NCBI GenBank assembly: GCA_947627795.1
Contig: CANQXJ010000010.1
Span: 1 to 55,929 of the forward strand
Origin: an uncultured Clostridia bacterium
Lineage (GTDB): Bacteria; Bacillota; Clostridia; UBA1381
Direction: 5' to 3'
DNA length: 55,929 nucleotides
A program made the position numbers and the translations under genes. Position 1 is the first letter of the stretch, and each line of letters starts with the position of its first letter. Below, one piece after another: positions 45,801 to 53,196 of the stretch. The notes below the pieces were generated by a model. That model worked only from the letters and a program-made list of their open reading frames with translations, ran no database searches and was not told where the DNA came from.

Positions 45801-46075
45801 CACAGGAATACCTTGTCCGCTTCGATTCCCTCTATCGTTACTATGCCGTTTTCTGCGTCCGATACATCGGCGTATTTTACGTCGGTAAGCGTTCCGCCCG
45901 TGTAGCGCGCAGCGATTACCGCGCCGCTTTCAGCGTTCGAAATTTCGGCTACGGTATTGCCGTTATCAGTGTACGCGCGCGTTATCGCCTCACCCTCCGC
46001 GAATGATGCGGCAGGGATAAGCGCAGCCGTCAAACATACGGCGGCTGTAATAGCAATCATTTTTCGTCTCATCAT
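42842..46075 (-). CDS. Secreted multidomain pectin methylesterase (CE8)
   Basis: A 1077-residue exported enzyme that would remove methyl groups from homogalacturonan. ATG 46075 is supported by GGGAGG; the ATG three bases later is also possible. Signal peptide ends ASFA near residue 26. A small N-terminal module (VFLWDSVDGMNPLCEA) is shared with the GH2 protein. Then come a LamG-like domain, a Pro linker, a second beta module and two carboxypeptidase-regulatory-like beta sandwiches. The CE8 right-handed beta-helix fills about residues 688-1077: QD in SSQDTLF (D891), nucleophile D911 in GGTDYIFG, and arginine R985 in GRNW (usually GRPW). There is no cell-wall anchor. It has its own consensus promoter. 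Confidence 0.93.
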   Translation of the reverse strand: MMRRKMIAITAAVCLTAALIPAASFAEGEAITRAYTDNGNTVAEISNAESGAVIAARYTGGTLTDVKYADVSDAENGIVTIEGIEADKVFLWDSVDGMNPLCEAIPVGSADTPPSPTENTEQKYIDWLQGQANDTSTDGAKEETVYEGKSALGVRRNVYKIFDETMISGASMTFETYAYYASGSAGFRIILENASATEVQNSGKIVEAVTAGSGGTFGTAGAASYTSAKIGWFKAVIKADYSGSALTVTASLYEPDGTAVFENVSVPVPSDAADKNVKAIRLVSRESADSGIYTYFADMKASFTGAATPDPNAPTSIPKPTSHPTAPPKATFAPTAEPTFPELTLPDSKAWTVNDTTLNGIVTAAADEEAFGPYNGLSGYGDWPNQAVSGSLTYTHNGTSYTFTKSWRTGTGSDKRRNFHFTPEAECTVTVAYSTSSVDRPLYICQGGTAEENRLATGTDNYANGKTASMSAEITDTTKEVYVVGGPSNKEVYGIFVDYKKSKLYGTITHEGGTNISGAKIVFTDTADETNKYETDFADTYAIAVDNGKTYNVSVVDANGAAIDGVQPVPSAVTVSGDTRHDVKIADLNAALVTGGVVVHEYTPNDGATLDLSKVTLKFTDKADNTVYTSNSIENNRYSALLKPGRTYTVTAENAEGYTLSPLSGEYALPSGEVGCFKNILLTENLGEVAFDDTIEVGWDRTYTRINDAVAAIKKMERPEGEAGRVTILLDNGVYQEQTIIDAPYVTLKAAIDEYKPIITFYYGIGYKYYSASGGTGENGDTQGGYYSEDLAVQKTKKGNVDRWGPVVRVTGDYFKAENVIFANSFNCQIVQAELDDGVEPSVYSDTSGKPDRTVKGFDPLTTDAVERAAAVAADGNNYEFKGCEFISSQDTLFTNNVGYFKDCYIEGGTDYIFGGNSVIFDNCTLAWHGYTGKAKGGYITACKTAEKPTAGTPNLQTNGYLMRNCTVSKSKYYKHSFEAGGWGRNWGGENCQVVFDGVTIASGAEVPGTWVAMRKAEENKPFSFSILYVNNVKKADGTTVNSSGTDFNPNGTMAANGYTVMSERDYFGSWTPSYYE

Positions 46076-46100
46076 TGTTTCCTCCCGGTATTTTTTTATT

Positions 46101-46129
46101 ATTATAATGTGTAAGAAAATTGTTGTCAA
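46101..46129 (-). promoter_or_regulatory. Consensus promoter of the CE8 gene
   Basis: On the minus strand: TTGACA (46129-46124), 17 bp, TATAAT (46106-46101). A perfect match to both boxes, about 26 bp before the start codon. Confidence 0.85.
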
Positions 46130-46143
46130 GATTATTTGAGTTT

Positions 46144-46980
46144 TTACCCGACAACATTGATTTTACAGCGGCTTCTTTCGTCGTCAATAATTATCTCTCC
46201 TATGCTGCCGGCAGTAATGCTGCCGCCGTATGGGTTTTTGACGCTTGTGATGCTGCCTTTTACCGCCGCGGTCACATCGCTTTTCTCGAACGACAGGTCG
46301 CAGTCAATCATTTCGCAGTCCTCCAGCACAAGCCCTTTCGCGTAGCAAAGCGGCTGTGTCCCTTTTATTCTGCATCGCACGAGCCGGAGATTTTCGCTGT
46401 ACCACGCGAGGTATTCGCCGTTTACGACGCTGTCGTACACCGTAACGTTTTTGCTGTGCCAAAACGCGTCCTTTGTGTCGAGGACGGAATTACGGATTGT
46501 CATGTTTTCGACGTACTGAAACGAGTATTTCCCCGTCATATGTAAATTGTCGATTTCCACATTACGGCAGCGCATGAACGGATATTCCGATTTGAGCGTA
46601 CAGCTCGTGAGCTTTACGTTTCGGCAGAACCAGCCGAATTCCACGGAGTTAATATCGCACTTTTCGAGCGTTATATTATCACATTCGCGCAGCGCCTTGA
46701 TGCCGCAAAGACGCGTGTTTTTAATTTCAATGTCCGCGTCGTACCAAAGCGCCGCGCGGCATGTTTCGGTCATTTCGCAGCCGGTTATAACGGTTCTGTG
46801 AGTGTGCCAAAGCGGATAGCGGAGCTTAAAGGTGCACCCTTCTATTTCAAGGTCGGATGTTTCCTTCAGCGCCGATTCGCCGTCAGCCGCGCCTGCGAAC
46901 GTACAGTTTACAAGCCGCGCCCCGCTTATTCCGTAAAACGCGCGCTCCTCGTCTGTCGTTTCATTTATATAAGTTTGCAT
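46144..46980 (-). CDS. DUF3737-family right-handed beta-helix protein
   Basis: A 278-residue protein without signal peptide or membrane helix. The sequence is a regular series of short strands ending in cysteine or asparagine (LVNCTF, EIEGCTF, VITGCEM, LEKCDI, LTSCTL and so on), the ladder of a parallel beta-helix. The family is known as DUF3737 and is frequent in Firmicutes; its function is not established. GAGGAA precedes ATG 46980. It lies 68 bp upstream of the CE8 gene, which has its own promoter in that gap, so co-transcription is possible but not required. Confidence 0.85.
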   Translation of the reverse strand: MQTYINETTDEERAFYGISGARLVNCTFAGAADGESALKETSDLEIEGCTFKLRYPLWHTHRTVITGCEMTETCRAALWYDADIEIKNTRLCGIKALRECDNITLEKCDINSVEFGWFCRNVKLTSCTLKSEYPFMRCRNVEIDNLHMTGKYSFQYVENMTIRNSVLDTKDAFWHSKNVTVYDSVVNGEYLAWYSENLRLVRCRIKGTQPLCYAKGLVLEDCEMIDCDLSFEKSDVTAAVKGSITSVKNPYGGSITAGSIGEIIIDDERSRCKINVVG

Positions 46981-47013
46981 CAGTCTTGTTCCTCTCTTAC
47001 AAAATCTATATAT

Positions 47014-47042
47014 ATTTTACAACAAAGTTTACAAAAATGCAA
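47014..47042 (-). promoter_or_regulatory. Promoter of the DUF3737 gene
   Basis: On the minus strand: TTGCAT (47042-47037), 17 bp, TAAAAT (47019-47014). The rest of the 238-bp divergent gap to 47219 is AT-rich, with only a weak GGAAGG/CCTTCC inverted repeat. Confidence 0.6.
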
Positions 47043-47218
47043 TTATATTTATACCGAATTTACCTATATTCTCTATAATTATTAGATGCTCAAATTCGAA
47101 AAGCTGTCGATACTCGTCAAATTCCCCTTCCAATCAAAAGGGAAGGCTGTTTAAAACGCTAAATCATAATTTATAATAATCTCTCTTAAATTGTACATAA
47201 TAACCTTGAGGCGGTTTT

Positions 47219-47572
47219 ATGAAAAAATATCTAAAACATATTTTAATCGGTATAATATGCGGATTTCTGAACGGACTTTTCGGCGCGGGCGGCGGGAGCG
47301 TGGTCGTTCCCGCTATGGAAAAATTTCTTGACGTGGACGAAAAGAAATCGCATGCTACCGCTATCGGTATCATACTGCTCATGTCAATCGTAAGCTCGTG
47401 GATTTATATTCAAAAGGGATTTTTTGACGTTAAGCTGTGGATGCTTGTGACAATAGGCGGAGTTGCAGGCGGACTTGTAGGAGCGAACGCGCTTGACAGG
47501 ATTCCGAAAAAATGGTTAAAAATCATATTCGGAGCGGTTATAATCGTTACGGCTGTAAAAATGATTGCGTAG
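47219..47572 (+). CDS. Half-size TauE/SafE-family membrane protein (first of a pair)
   Basis: A 117-residue protein with about four hydrophobic helices. GFLNGLFGAGGGSVVVPAM near residue 15-33 is the glycine-rich signature of TauE/SafE (DUF81) permeases, which export or import sulfite, sulfonates or similar anions. Full-length members have about 250 residues made of two such halves; here only one half is encoded. The second half-size gene starts 10 bp after this stop. The substrate is unknown. Confidence 0.88.
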   Translation: MKKYLKHILIGIICGFLNGLFGAGGGSVVVPAMEKFLDVDEKKSHATAIGIILLMSIVSSWIYIQKGFFDVKLWMLVTIGGVAGGLVGANALDRIPKKWLKIIFGAVIIVTAVKMIA

Positions 47573-47582
47573 GTGGGGTTTT

Positions 47583-47948
47583 ATGATTGAAATTTTTATC
47601 GGTTTCCTGAGCGGAATAATAAGCGGTATGGGCATAGGTGGCGGCGCGATACTCATTCCGGCGCTTTTGTTTATAACATCCGTCAGCCAGCAGACGGCGC
47701 AGGGGATAAATCTTGTGTATTTTCTCCCGACTGCTGTCGTTTCGATTATTGTGCATATAAAAAAGAAAAATGTTGAAATTAAAACAGCCGCCGTGATAGG
47801 CGCTTCGGGCGTAATAGGCGCTCTTTTCGGAGCATGGGCGGCTATGGCGATTGACGGGGGATTGCTTCGGAAAATGTTTGGCGTGTTTTTGCTGCTCATC
47901 GGCGCGTACGAGATTTACAAAGGAATAAGAATGTCAAAAACCACTTGA
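47583..47948 (+). CDS. Half-size TauE/SafE-family membrane protein (second of a pair)
   Basis: A 121-residue protein starting at ATG 47583 after GTAGGTGGGG. FLSGIISGMGIGGGAILIPA is the same signature as in the preceding gene, followed by about three more helices. With its neighbour it would form a heterodimer equal to one standard TauE/SafE transporter. Its stop codon overlaps the -35 box of the promoter for the next transcript (47945-47950). Confidence 0.88.
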   Translation: MIEIFIGFLSGIISGMGIGGGAILIPALLFITSVSQQTAQGINLVYFLPTAVVSIIVHIKKKNVEIKTAAVIGASGVIGALFGAWAAMAIDGGLLRKMFGVFLLLIGAYEIYKGIRMSKTT

Positions 47949-47973
47949 CAAACGCGTGCGAATCGGCTATACT
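47945..47973 (+). promoter_or_regulatory. Promoter of the structured leader and corC-like gene
   Basis: TTGACA (47945-47950), 17 bp, TATACT (47968-47973). The -35 box overlaps the stop codon of the TauE gene. Confidence 0.8.
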
Positions 47974-47979
47974 GTAGCT

Positions 47980-48120
47980 ATAATAAACTTGACTGGAGGA
48001 ACAACCGGCTAATGGACGGCGACGGGTGCGGCGATATGCGCCGCCGAAAATATAACAGTTTACATAGGGATTTCAAGACATATTCCACGTTTACGTAACA
48101 GACGCGGATTATGTCTTTTT
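47980..48120 (+). ncRNA. Structured leader RNA ending in an intrinsic terminator, candidate riboswitch or small RNA
   Basis: After the promoter comes a GC-rich island (48005-48046) with a hairpin GCGGCG/CGCCGC (48028-48033 with 48039-48044). AAACT and AGTTT at the island's borders (48057-48061 on the right) could close it. It is followed by a 17-position stem with two mismatches (48075-48091 with 48101-48117) and a T-run to 48120. The corC-like gene begins 30 bp later. I could not match it to M-box, NiCo, yybP-ykoY, fluoride or guanidine classes by eye. Confidence 0.55.
48075..48120 (+). terminator. Intrinsic terminator upstream of the corC-like gene
   Basis: The stem pairs 48075-48091 with 48101-48117 with two mismatches, a 9-nt loop and a T-tail. 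It lies between the promoter and the coding region, the position expected of an expression platform. Confidence 0.75.
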
Positions 48121-48149
48121 GTGTATTTTAAACTTTGGAGGTTACTATT

Positions 48150-49463
48150 TTGAACAGGATTATTTGGTGGATTATATTACAGCTTTTGTTAATTGCGCTT
48201 ATAGCGCTGTTTACGTGCGCGGAGACTGCGATATTCGCGATAAGCGAGGGCAAGCTTGAGGATTTGGCTGACGAGGGAAACAAAAGAGCGGCGCGGCTTT
48301 TGAAGCTTACGTCAATGCCGTCGAAGTTTCTGACTGCCGCGCGCGCGACTGTTATTCTCGCGGGATTTACGGCGAGCGCGTTTGCGGCTGAGTGCTTCGC
48401 GGGAGGACTTACGGATAAGCTCATAAAAGAAGGCGCTAAAATTCCAGAATCGGTTCTTATGACGGTTTCGGTAATCGTTGTGACGGTTATTCTCGCGTTT
48501 GTGACGCTCGTTTTCGGCGAGCTTGTTCCCAAGCGCGCGGCGATGAAAAATCCCGAAAAGGCGGGATTTGCTCTTTCGGGAGTGATAATCGCGCTCGCGG
48601 CGCTGTTTACTCCGTTTGCGTGGTTCGCGGCGGCTGTATCAAACGCTGTGCTGCGTCTTATGCGTATCGACCCCAGCGACGACGGCGAGCGCGTTACCGA
48701 GGAGGAAATCCGTATGATGGTTGACGCGGGCAGCGAGAAGGGAACGATCGACGAGGATGAAAAGGAAATGATCCAAAACGTTTTCGAGTTCGACGACCTG
48801 ACAGCCGACGAGATAGCGACGCACCGTACCGACGTTGTGATGCTGCAGCTTGACGAAAGCCCGGAGGAATGGGAAAAGACGATATACGAGAGCAGCTATT
48901 CGCATTACCCCGTTTGCCGCGAAACGGTGGACGAGATTGTGGGCGTTCTTTACACGCGCGACTATTTCAGACTGAAGGATAAATCACGCACAAACGTGCT
49001 CAAAAAGGCGGTCAAGCCCGCGTATTTCGTGCCGCACAGCGTAAACGCGGATGTGCTTTTTGAAAACATGAAAAAGAGCGGAAACTACTTCGCGGTCGTT
49101 CTCGATGAATACGGCGGCGTTCACGGAATAGTTACGATGACGGATTTAATAGAGGAAATAGTCGGCGATATCAATAACGGCAGGGACGACGAAGGAGCCG
49201 ACATAGAGCGCGTTGACGAGACTTCATGGAAAATCTCCGGCGGCGCTGATATTGACGACGTTGAAAAGGAGCTTGACGTAAAGCTCAACAGCGGTGATTA
49301 CGACACATTCGGAGGCTTTGTTATAAGCGTGCTTGGCTATATTCCCGATGACGGGCAAACCGTTGAGGCGAAATCTGACGGACTTTATATAAGCGTGACC
49401 GAGGTGAAGGATCACAGAATTGTGAGAACTGTGGTGAAAAAGCCAATCGAAGGAGAAAATTAA
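48150..49463 (+). CDS. CNNM/CorC-type transporter (HlyC/TlyC family, CBS domains)
   Basis: A 437-residue membrane protein starting with TTG 48150; the TTG at 48135 overlaps the GGAGGT site and is rejected. A DUF21 transmembrane domain with four helices spans about 1-185 (TCAETAIFAISEGKL). A paired CBS domain follows at about 200-330 (VMLQLDESPEEW, HYPVCRET, FAVVLDEYGGVHGIVTMTDL). The C-terminal CorC/HlyC domain is at 350-430. The family exports magnesium or cobalt, or regulates their transport; older databases call it hemolysin. Expression may depend on the terminated leader just upstream. Confidence 0.92.
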   Translation: MNRIIWWIILQLLLIALIALFTCAETAIFAISEGKLEDLADEGNKRAARLLKLTSMPSKFLTAARATVILAGFTASAFAAECFAGGLTDKLIKEGAKIPESVLMTVSVIVVTVILAFVTLVFGELVPKRAAMKNPEKAGFALSGVIIALAALFTPFAWFAAAVSNAVLRLMRIDPSDDGERVTEEEIRMMVDAGSEKGTIDEDEKEMIQNVFEFDDLTADEIATHRTDVVMLQLDESPEEWEKTIYESSYSHYPVCRETVDEIVGVLYTRDYFRLKDKSRTNVLKKAVKPAYFVPHSVNADVLFENMKKSGNYFAVVLDEYGGVHGIVTMTDLIEEIVGDINNGRDDEGADIERVDETSWKISGGADIDDVEKELDVKLNSGDYDTFGGFVISVLGYIPDDGQTVEAKSDGLYISVTEVKDHRIVRTVVKKPIEGEN

Positions 49464-49588
49464 AATAATTTCCGAGTTTCTTTTATTTTAATTATTAAGT
49501 GTAAAGCGCCTTTGTAAAATATTATCTTTGTTTTTTACTTTATGAGTATAATTTTTAGATATCCGAAAGGTACTCGGCTATAAATTAT

Positions 49589-49617
49589 TTGACATAAATG
49601 CTGTATGGTGATATAAT
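49589..49617 (+). promoter_or_regulatory. Consensus promoter of iorAB
   Basis: TTGACA (49589-49594), 17 bp, TATAAT (49612-49617), 74 bp before the start codon. The rest of the 228-bp gap after the corC-like gene is AT-rich and shows no clear terminator. Confidence 0.85.
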
Positions 49618-49691
49618 ATTATAAGATATTTTGTCTGTTATTTTAAGTAAAATCAGATTATTTAAACTACATATGAAACGGGGGACGTTTA

Positions 49692-51431
49692 ATGAAAAAG
49701 CTTATGCTCGGAAACGAGGCGGTGGCGCGCGGCGCTTATGAAGCCGGCGTTACTGTGGTTTCATCTTATCCCGGCACTCCCAGTACCGAGATTACGGAAC
49801 ATATTGTAAAATACGATAATATATTCGTTGAGTGGGCGCCCAACGAAAAGGTTGCCTGTGAGACGGCTCTGGGCGCGTCTATAGCGGGCGCGAGAAGCAT
49901 GACGTGTATGAAGCACGTCGGACTTAACGTAATGGCAGATCCTGTGTTCACGGCGAGCTATACGGGCGTGAACGGCGGCTTTGTGCTGTGCGTTGCGGAC
50001 GACCAGGGTATGCACTCGTCGCAGAACGAGCAGGATTCGCGCCACTACGCTAAGGCGGCGAAGATACCTATGCTCGAACCGTCGGACAGCGCGGAGTGCC
50101 GTGATTTTACGAAAGCGGCGTACGAGCTGTCGGAAAAATTTGATACGCCCGTGTTTATGCGCCTTTCGACGAGAGTTTCGCACTCGCAGAGCCTTGTTGA
50201 GGAGCGCGAAAAAGAGGACTGCAAATTAAAAGATTACGTAAAAAATCCCGAAAAATACGTTATGACGCCGGGCAACGCGATAAAGCGGCACGTCGTCGTC
50301 GAGGACAGAATAAAGGCCATCACTGACTTTGCCGAAAAGACAGATTTAAACAGCGTCGAGGAAAACGGCTCGAAAATCGGCGTTATCGCGTCGGGAATCG
50401 CGTATATGTACGCGAAAGAGGCGCTTGGGAACAGAGCCGACTATTTGAAGCTCGGCATGATTTACCCGCTGCCGGAAAAGAAAATAACGGAATTTGCGGG
50501 AAAGTATGATAAGGTTTACATAATTGAGGAACTCGATCCGTTTATCGAGGAACACTGCAAAGCGCTCGGCGTAAATGTAATCGGCAAGGACGCGTTCACG
50601 CTTCAGGGCGAGTACAATCCGGCTATGATAAAAAAGGCGGTGCTCGGCGAGGACGCGGCTGAGTACGACGAGGCGGGCGAGGCTGTTCCGGTGCGTCCGC
50701 CGGTGATGTGCGCGGGCTGTCCGCACAGGGGCGTGTTCTATGTTTTGAAAAAGCTCGGTATGACGGTTTCGGGCGACATAGGCTGCTACACTCTCGGCTC
50801 CGCTCCGCCGCTTGAAAGCGTCGATACCACGATCTGTATGGGCGCGTCGGTGAGCGCGGCTCACGGTATGGCGAAGGCGCGCGGTGCGGAGTTTAACAAA
50901 AAGCTCGTGTCGGTGATAGGCGACTCGACGTTTATGCACTCGGGCATCACGGGGCTTGTAGATATAGTCTACAACAAGGGCAATAACACTGTGATTATCC
51001 TCGACAACTCGATAACCGGAATGACCGGACATCAGGACAACCCGACCACCGGCTACACGATACGCAAAGAGCCGACGAAGCAGGTCAATCTCATTACGCT
51101 GTGCAAGGCGATTGGCGTGGAGAGCGTCGTTGTGGCGGATCCGTTTGACGTTAAGAATTTTGAGAAGGTTGTAAAAGAGGAGACGGAGCGCGAAGCCCCG
51201 TCGGTAATCATAGCGCAGAGACCGTGCGCACTGCTGCCGCCGATGCGGAAGAAGTATTCGGGACACTGCGAGATAACGGACAAATGCAGAAAGTGCAAGC
51301 TGTGTATGAAGCTCGGCTGCCCCGCGATTTCGGTTTCGGGCGACAGCGTGAAAATTGATGTGACACAGTGCAACGGCTGCGGACTGTGCACGAATGTGTG
51401 CCCATTCGGGGCGATAGAACAGGGGGACTAA
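49692..51431 (+). CDS. iorA: Indolepyruvate:ferredoxin oxidoreductase, alpha subunit
   Basis: A 579-residue enzyme that oxidatively decarboxylates aryl pyruvates to aryl-acetyl-CoA with ferredoxin as acceptor, part of aromatic amino acid fermentation. The N-terminal pyrimidine-binding domain (SYPGTPSTEITE) is followed by the thiamine diphosphate domain (GDIGCYTLG, GDSTFMHSG). At the C-terminus are two ferredoxin clusters (CRKCKLC and GCPA; CNGCGLCTNVCP). iorB starts 4 bp after the stop. Its consensus promoter suggests constitutive or high expression. Confidence 0.95.
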   Translation: MKKLMLGNEAVARGAYEAGVTVVSSYPGTPSTEITEHIVKYDNIFVEWAPNEKVACETALGASIAGARSMTCMKHVGLNVMADPVFTASYTGVNGGFVLCVADDQGMHSSQNEQDSRHYAKAAKIPMLEPSDSAECRDFTKAAYELSEKFDTPVFMRLSTRVSHSQSLVEEREKEDCKLKDYVKNPEKYVMTPGNAIKRHVVVEDRIKAITDFAEKTDLNSVEENGSKIGVIASGIAYMYAKEALGNRADYLKLGMIYPLPEKKITEFAGKYDKVYIIEELDPFIEEHCKALGVNVIGKDAFTLQGEYNPAMIKKAVLGEDAAEYDEAGEAVPVRPPVMCAGCPHRGVFYVLKKLGMTVSGDIGCYTLGSAPPLESVDTTICMGASVSAAHGMAKARGAEFNKKLVSVIGDSTFMHSGITGLVDIVYNKGNNTVIILDNSITGMTGHQDNPTTGYTIRKEPTKQVNLITLCKAIGVESVVVADPFDVKNFEKVVKEETEREAPSVIIAQRPCALLPPMRKKYSGHCEITDKCRKCKLCMKLGCPAISVSGDSVKIDVTQCNGCGLCTNVCPFGAIEQGD

Positions 51432-51435
51432 TAAT

Positions 51436-51996
51436 ATGAACATTATGATAGTTGGCGTTGGCGGACAAGGTACGCTTTTGGCGAGCCGTATACTCGGCAG
51501 AGTCGCCATTAAGGAGGGTTACGATGTTAAGGTCAGCGAGGTTCACGGCATGAGCCAGCGCGGCGGCAGCGTCGTTACATATGTAAAATACGGCGATGAG
51601 GTATATTCGCCGATAATCGGTAAGGGCGAGGCGGATATTGTTCTCGCGTTCGAGATTCTCGAGGCGTACCGCGCTCTTCCGTATCTCAGAAAGGGCGGCA
51701 AAATGATTGCCAATACCCAAAAAATCAACCCCATGCCCGTGATAACCGGCGCGATGGAGTACCCCGCCGATATTGAGAAAAAACTCGCGGAGAAAATCAA
51801 CCTGCAAGCCGTGGACGCGCTGAGCCTCGCGGAGCAGGCGGGTACGATAAAGGCTGTAAACGTAGTCCTTATCGGACTTTTGGCGAAAAGCACAAGCATA
51901 GACAAATCCGTATGGCTCGAAGCGATAAAGGAAACAGTGCCGGAAAAATTTATAGAGCTTAATCTGAAGGCGTTCGAGCTTGGATATAATCTGTAA
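51436..51996 (+). CDS. iorB: Indolepyruvate:ferredoxin oxidoreductase, beta subunit
   Basis: A 186-residue partner of IorA, of the gamma-domain type found in 2-oxoacid:ferredoxin oxidoreductases. GVGGQGTLLASRILG at the N-terminus binds CoA or nucleotide, and EVHGMSQRGGSVVTYVK is the conserved family segment. It lies 4 bp after iorA, so the two are translationally linked. rdgB follows 18 bp later on the same transcript. Confidence 0.95.
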   Translation: MNIMIVGVGGQGTLLASRILGRVAIKEGYDVKVSEVHGMSQRGGSVVTYVKYGDEVYSPIIGKGEADIVLAFEILEAYRALPYLRKGGKMIANTQKINPMPVITGAMEYPADIEKKLAEKINLQAVDALSLAEQAGTIKAVNVVLIGLLAKSTSIDKSVWLEAIKETVPEKFIELNLKAFELGYNL

Positions 51997-52014
51997 AAAG
52001 GGAGAAAAAGGAAA

Positions 52015-52602
52015 ATGAAAATTATAGCCGCAACAAAAAACCCCGGCAAAATTCGGGAGATACAAAAAATTCTCGGTCAGCTCGGTTTTGAGGTGATGTC
52101 CCAGGCGACCGCCGGAATTGACGTGGACATTGAGGAAACGGGCGACACATTCGAGAAAAACGCGCTTATCAAGGCTCGCGCGGTCGCTATGATGTGCGAT
52201 AATCCGGTGCTCGCGGACGATTCGGGGCTGTGCGTCGAGGCGCTTGGCGGCAGACCGGGCGTTTACAGCGCTCGCTACGCGGGCGAGGGAGCGTCGGACG
52301 CGGATAAGATTGAAAAGCTTCTGTCCGAGCTTGACGGCGTTAAGAACCGCAAGGCGAAATTCGTAACATCGGCGGCGTTCATTTTCCCCGACGGACGCGA
52401 GATAACCGTGAGCGGTGAGGTACACGGCACGATTCTGACCGAGCCGCGCGGCGAAAACGGCTTCGGCTACGATCCCGTTTTTTACAGCGACGAGCTTAAA
52501 AAGACGTTCGCCGAGGCGGACGATGACGAGAAGAACAGCGTAAGCCACCGCAGCCGCGCATTGCAGGCGCTGTGCGAGAAACTGAAGGACGAATCATTTT
52601 AA
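52015..52602 (+). CDS. rdgB: XTP/dITP diphosphatase (RdgB/HAM1)
   Basis: A 195-residue enzyme that hydrolyses non-canonical purine nucleotides (dITP, XTP) to keep them out of DNA and RNA. ATKNPGKIREI at the N-terminus binds the triphosphate, LADDSGLCVEALGG and GVYSARYAG supply metal and base contacts, and ENGFGYDPVF and SHRSRAL complete the signature. Length is normal. GGGAGAAAAAGG lies before the ATG. Confidence 0.96.
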   Translation: MKIIAATKNPGKIREIQKILGQLGFEVMSQATAGIDVDIEETGDTFEKNALIKARAVAMMCDNPVLADDSGLCVEALGGRPGVYSARYAGEGASDADKIEKLLSELDGVKNRKAKFVTSAAFIFPDGREITVSGEVHGTILTEPRGENGFGYDPVFYSDELKKTFAEADDDEKNSVSHRSRALQALCEKLKDESF

Positions 52603-52616
52603 CGGAGGATATGGTT

Positions 52617-53180
52617 ATGGACGTTTTTATGGAGTATATCGTAAAACATAAAAAGGAAGCAAAGGATATAATTATTATCGCGCTGATAATCGCGGGGGCA
52701 ACCGTATTGTCGCTCGCGCTGCTTGTCGGAATGTTCGCGCTCGCGTACGCTCTGGCGGGACAAAAAATTATGCAGTTCGGGTTCAGTATCGGATTTGTAA
52801 TAATCGCGCTCTGCTGGTACGCGGCGTATCTTTTAATTAACACGCGCAGCATAGAATACGAGTATATCCTCACCAACAGCGATATGGATATCGATAAAAT
52901 TATGTCCAAAAAGGGCAGAAAGCACGTTGTGAGCTTTAATTTTACAAATATTGATATTTGCGCCCGCGTTGACGACAATATGCACAACGACGCGTTAAAA
53001 CGCGAAGAGCCGGACAGGAAGGTTTACGATTTGACCGGCGACCGCTCGAGGGGCGGTGTGTATTTTGTGGATTACTTCGACGACGAGAAATCACAGAAGG
53101 TACGCGTTTTGTTCCAGCCGACCTCGCGTATGCTCGACGAGATAAGAAAGTTCAATCCGAGAAATATTTTTGTAAGCTGA
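52617..53180 (+). CDS. Small membrane protein of unknown function (DUF6106-like)
   Basis: A 187-residue protein. ATG 52617 is preferred over 52611 because GGAGG ends only two bases before the latter. Two hydrophobic helices occupy about residues 17-45 and 52-75, followed by a soluble C-terminal part of about 110 residues with no catalytic motif I can name (YEYILTNSDMDIDKIMSKKGRK). The pattern resembles Clostridial proteins listed as DUF6106, from memory. It sits between rdgB and nnr, 14 and 16 bp from them, so it belongs to the same operon. No function is assigned. Confidence 0.75.
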   Translation: MDVFMEYIVKHKKEAKDIIIIALIIAGATVLSLALLVGMFALAYALAGQKIMQFGFSIGFVIIALCWYAAYLLINTRSIEYEYILTNSDMDIDKIMSKKGRKHVVSFNFTNIDICARVDDNMHNDALKREEPDRKVYDLTGDRSRGGVYFVDYFDDEKSQKVRVLFQPTSRMLDEIRKFNPRNIFVS

Positions 53181-53196
53181 CGGGAGGAAAATCACG

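Noticed and set aside
47980-48120. M-box, NiCo, yybP-ykoY, fluoride or guanidine riboswitch
   Set aside because: None of the conserved core sequences of these classes was found by eye, so no class name was assigned.
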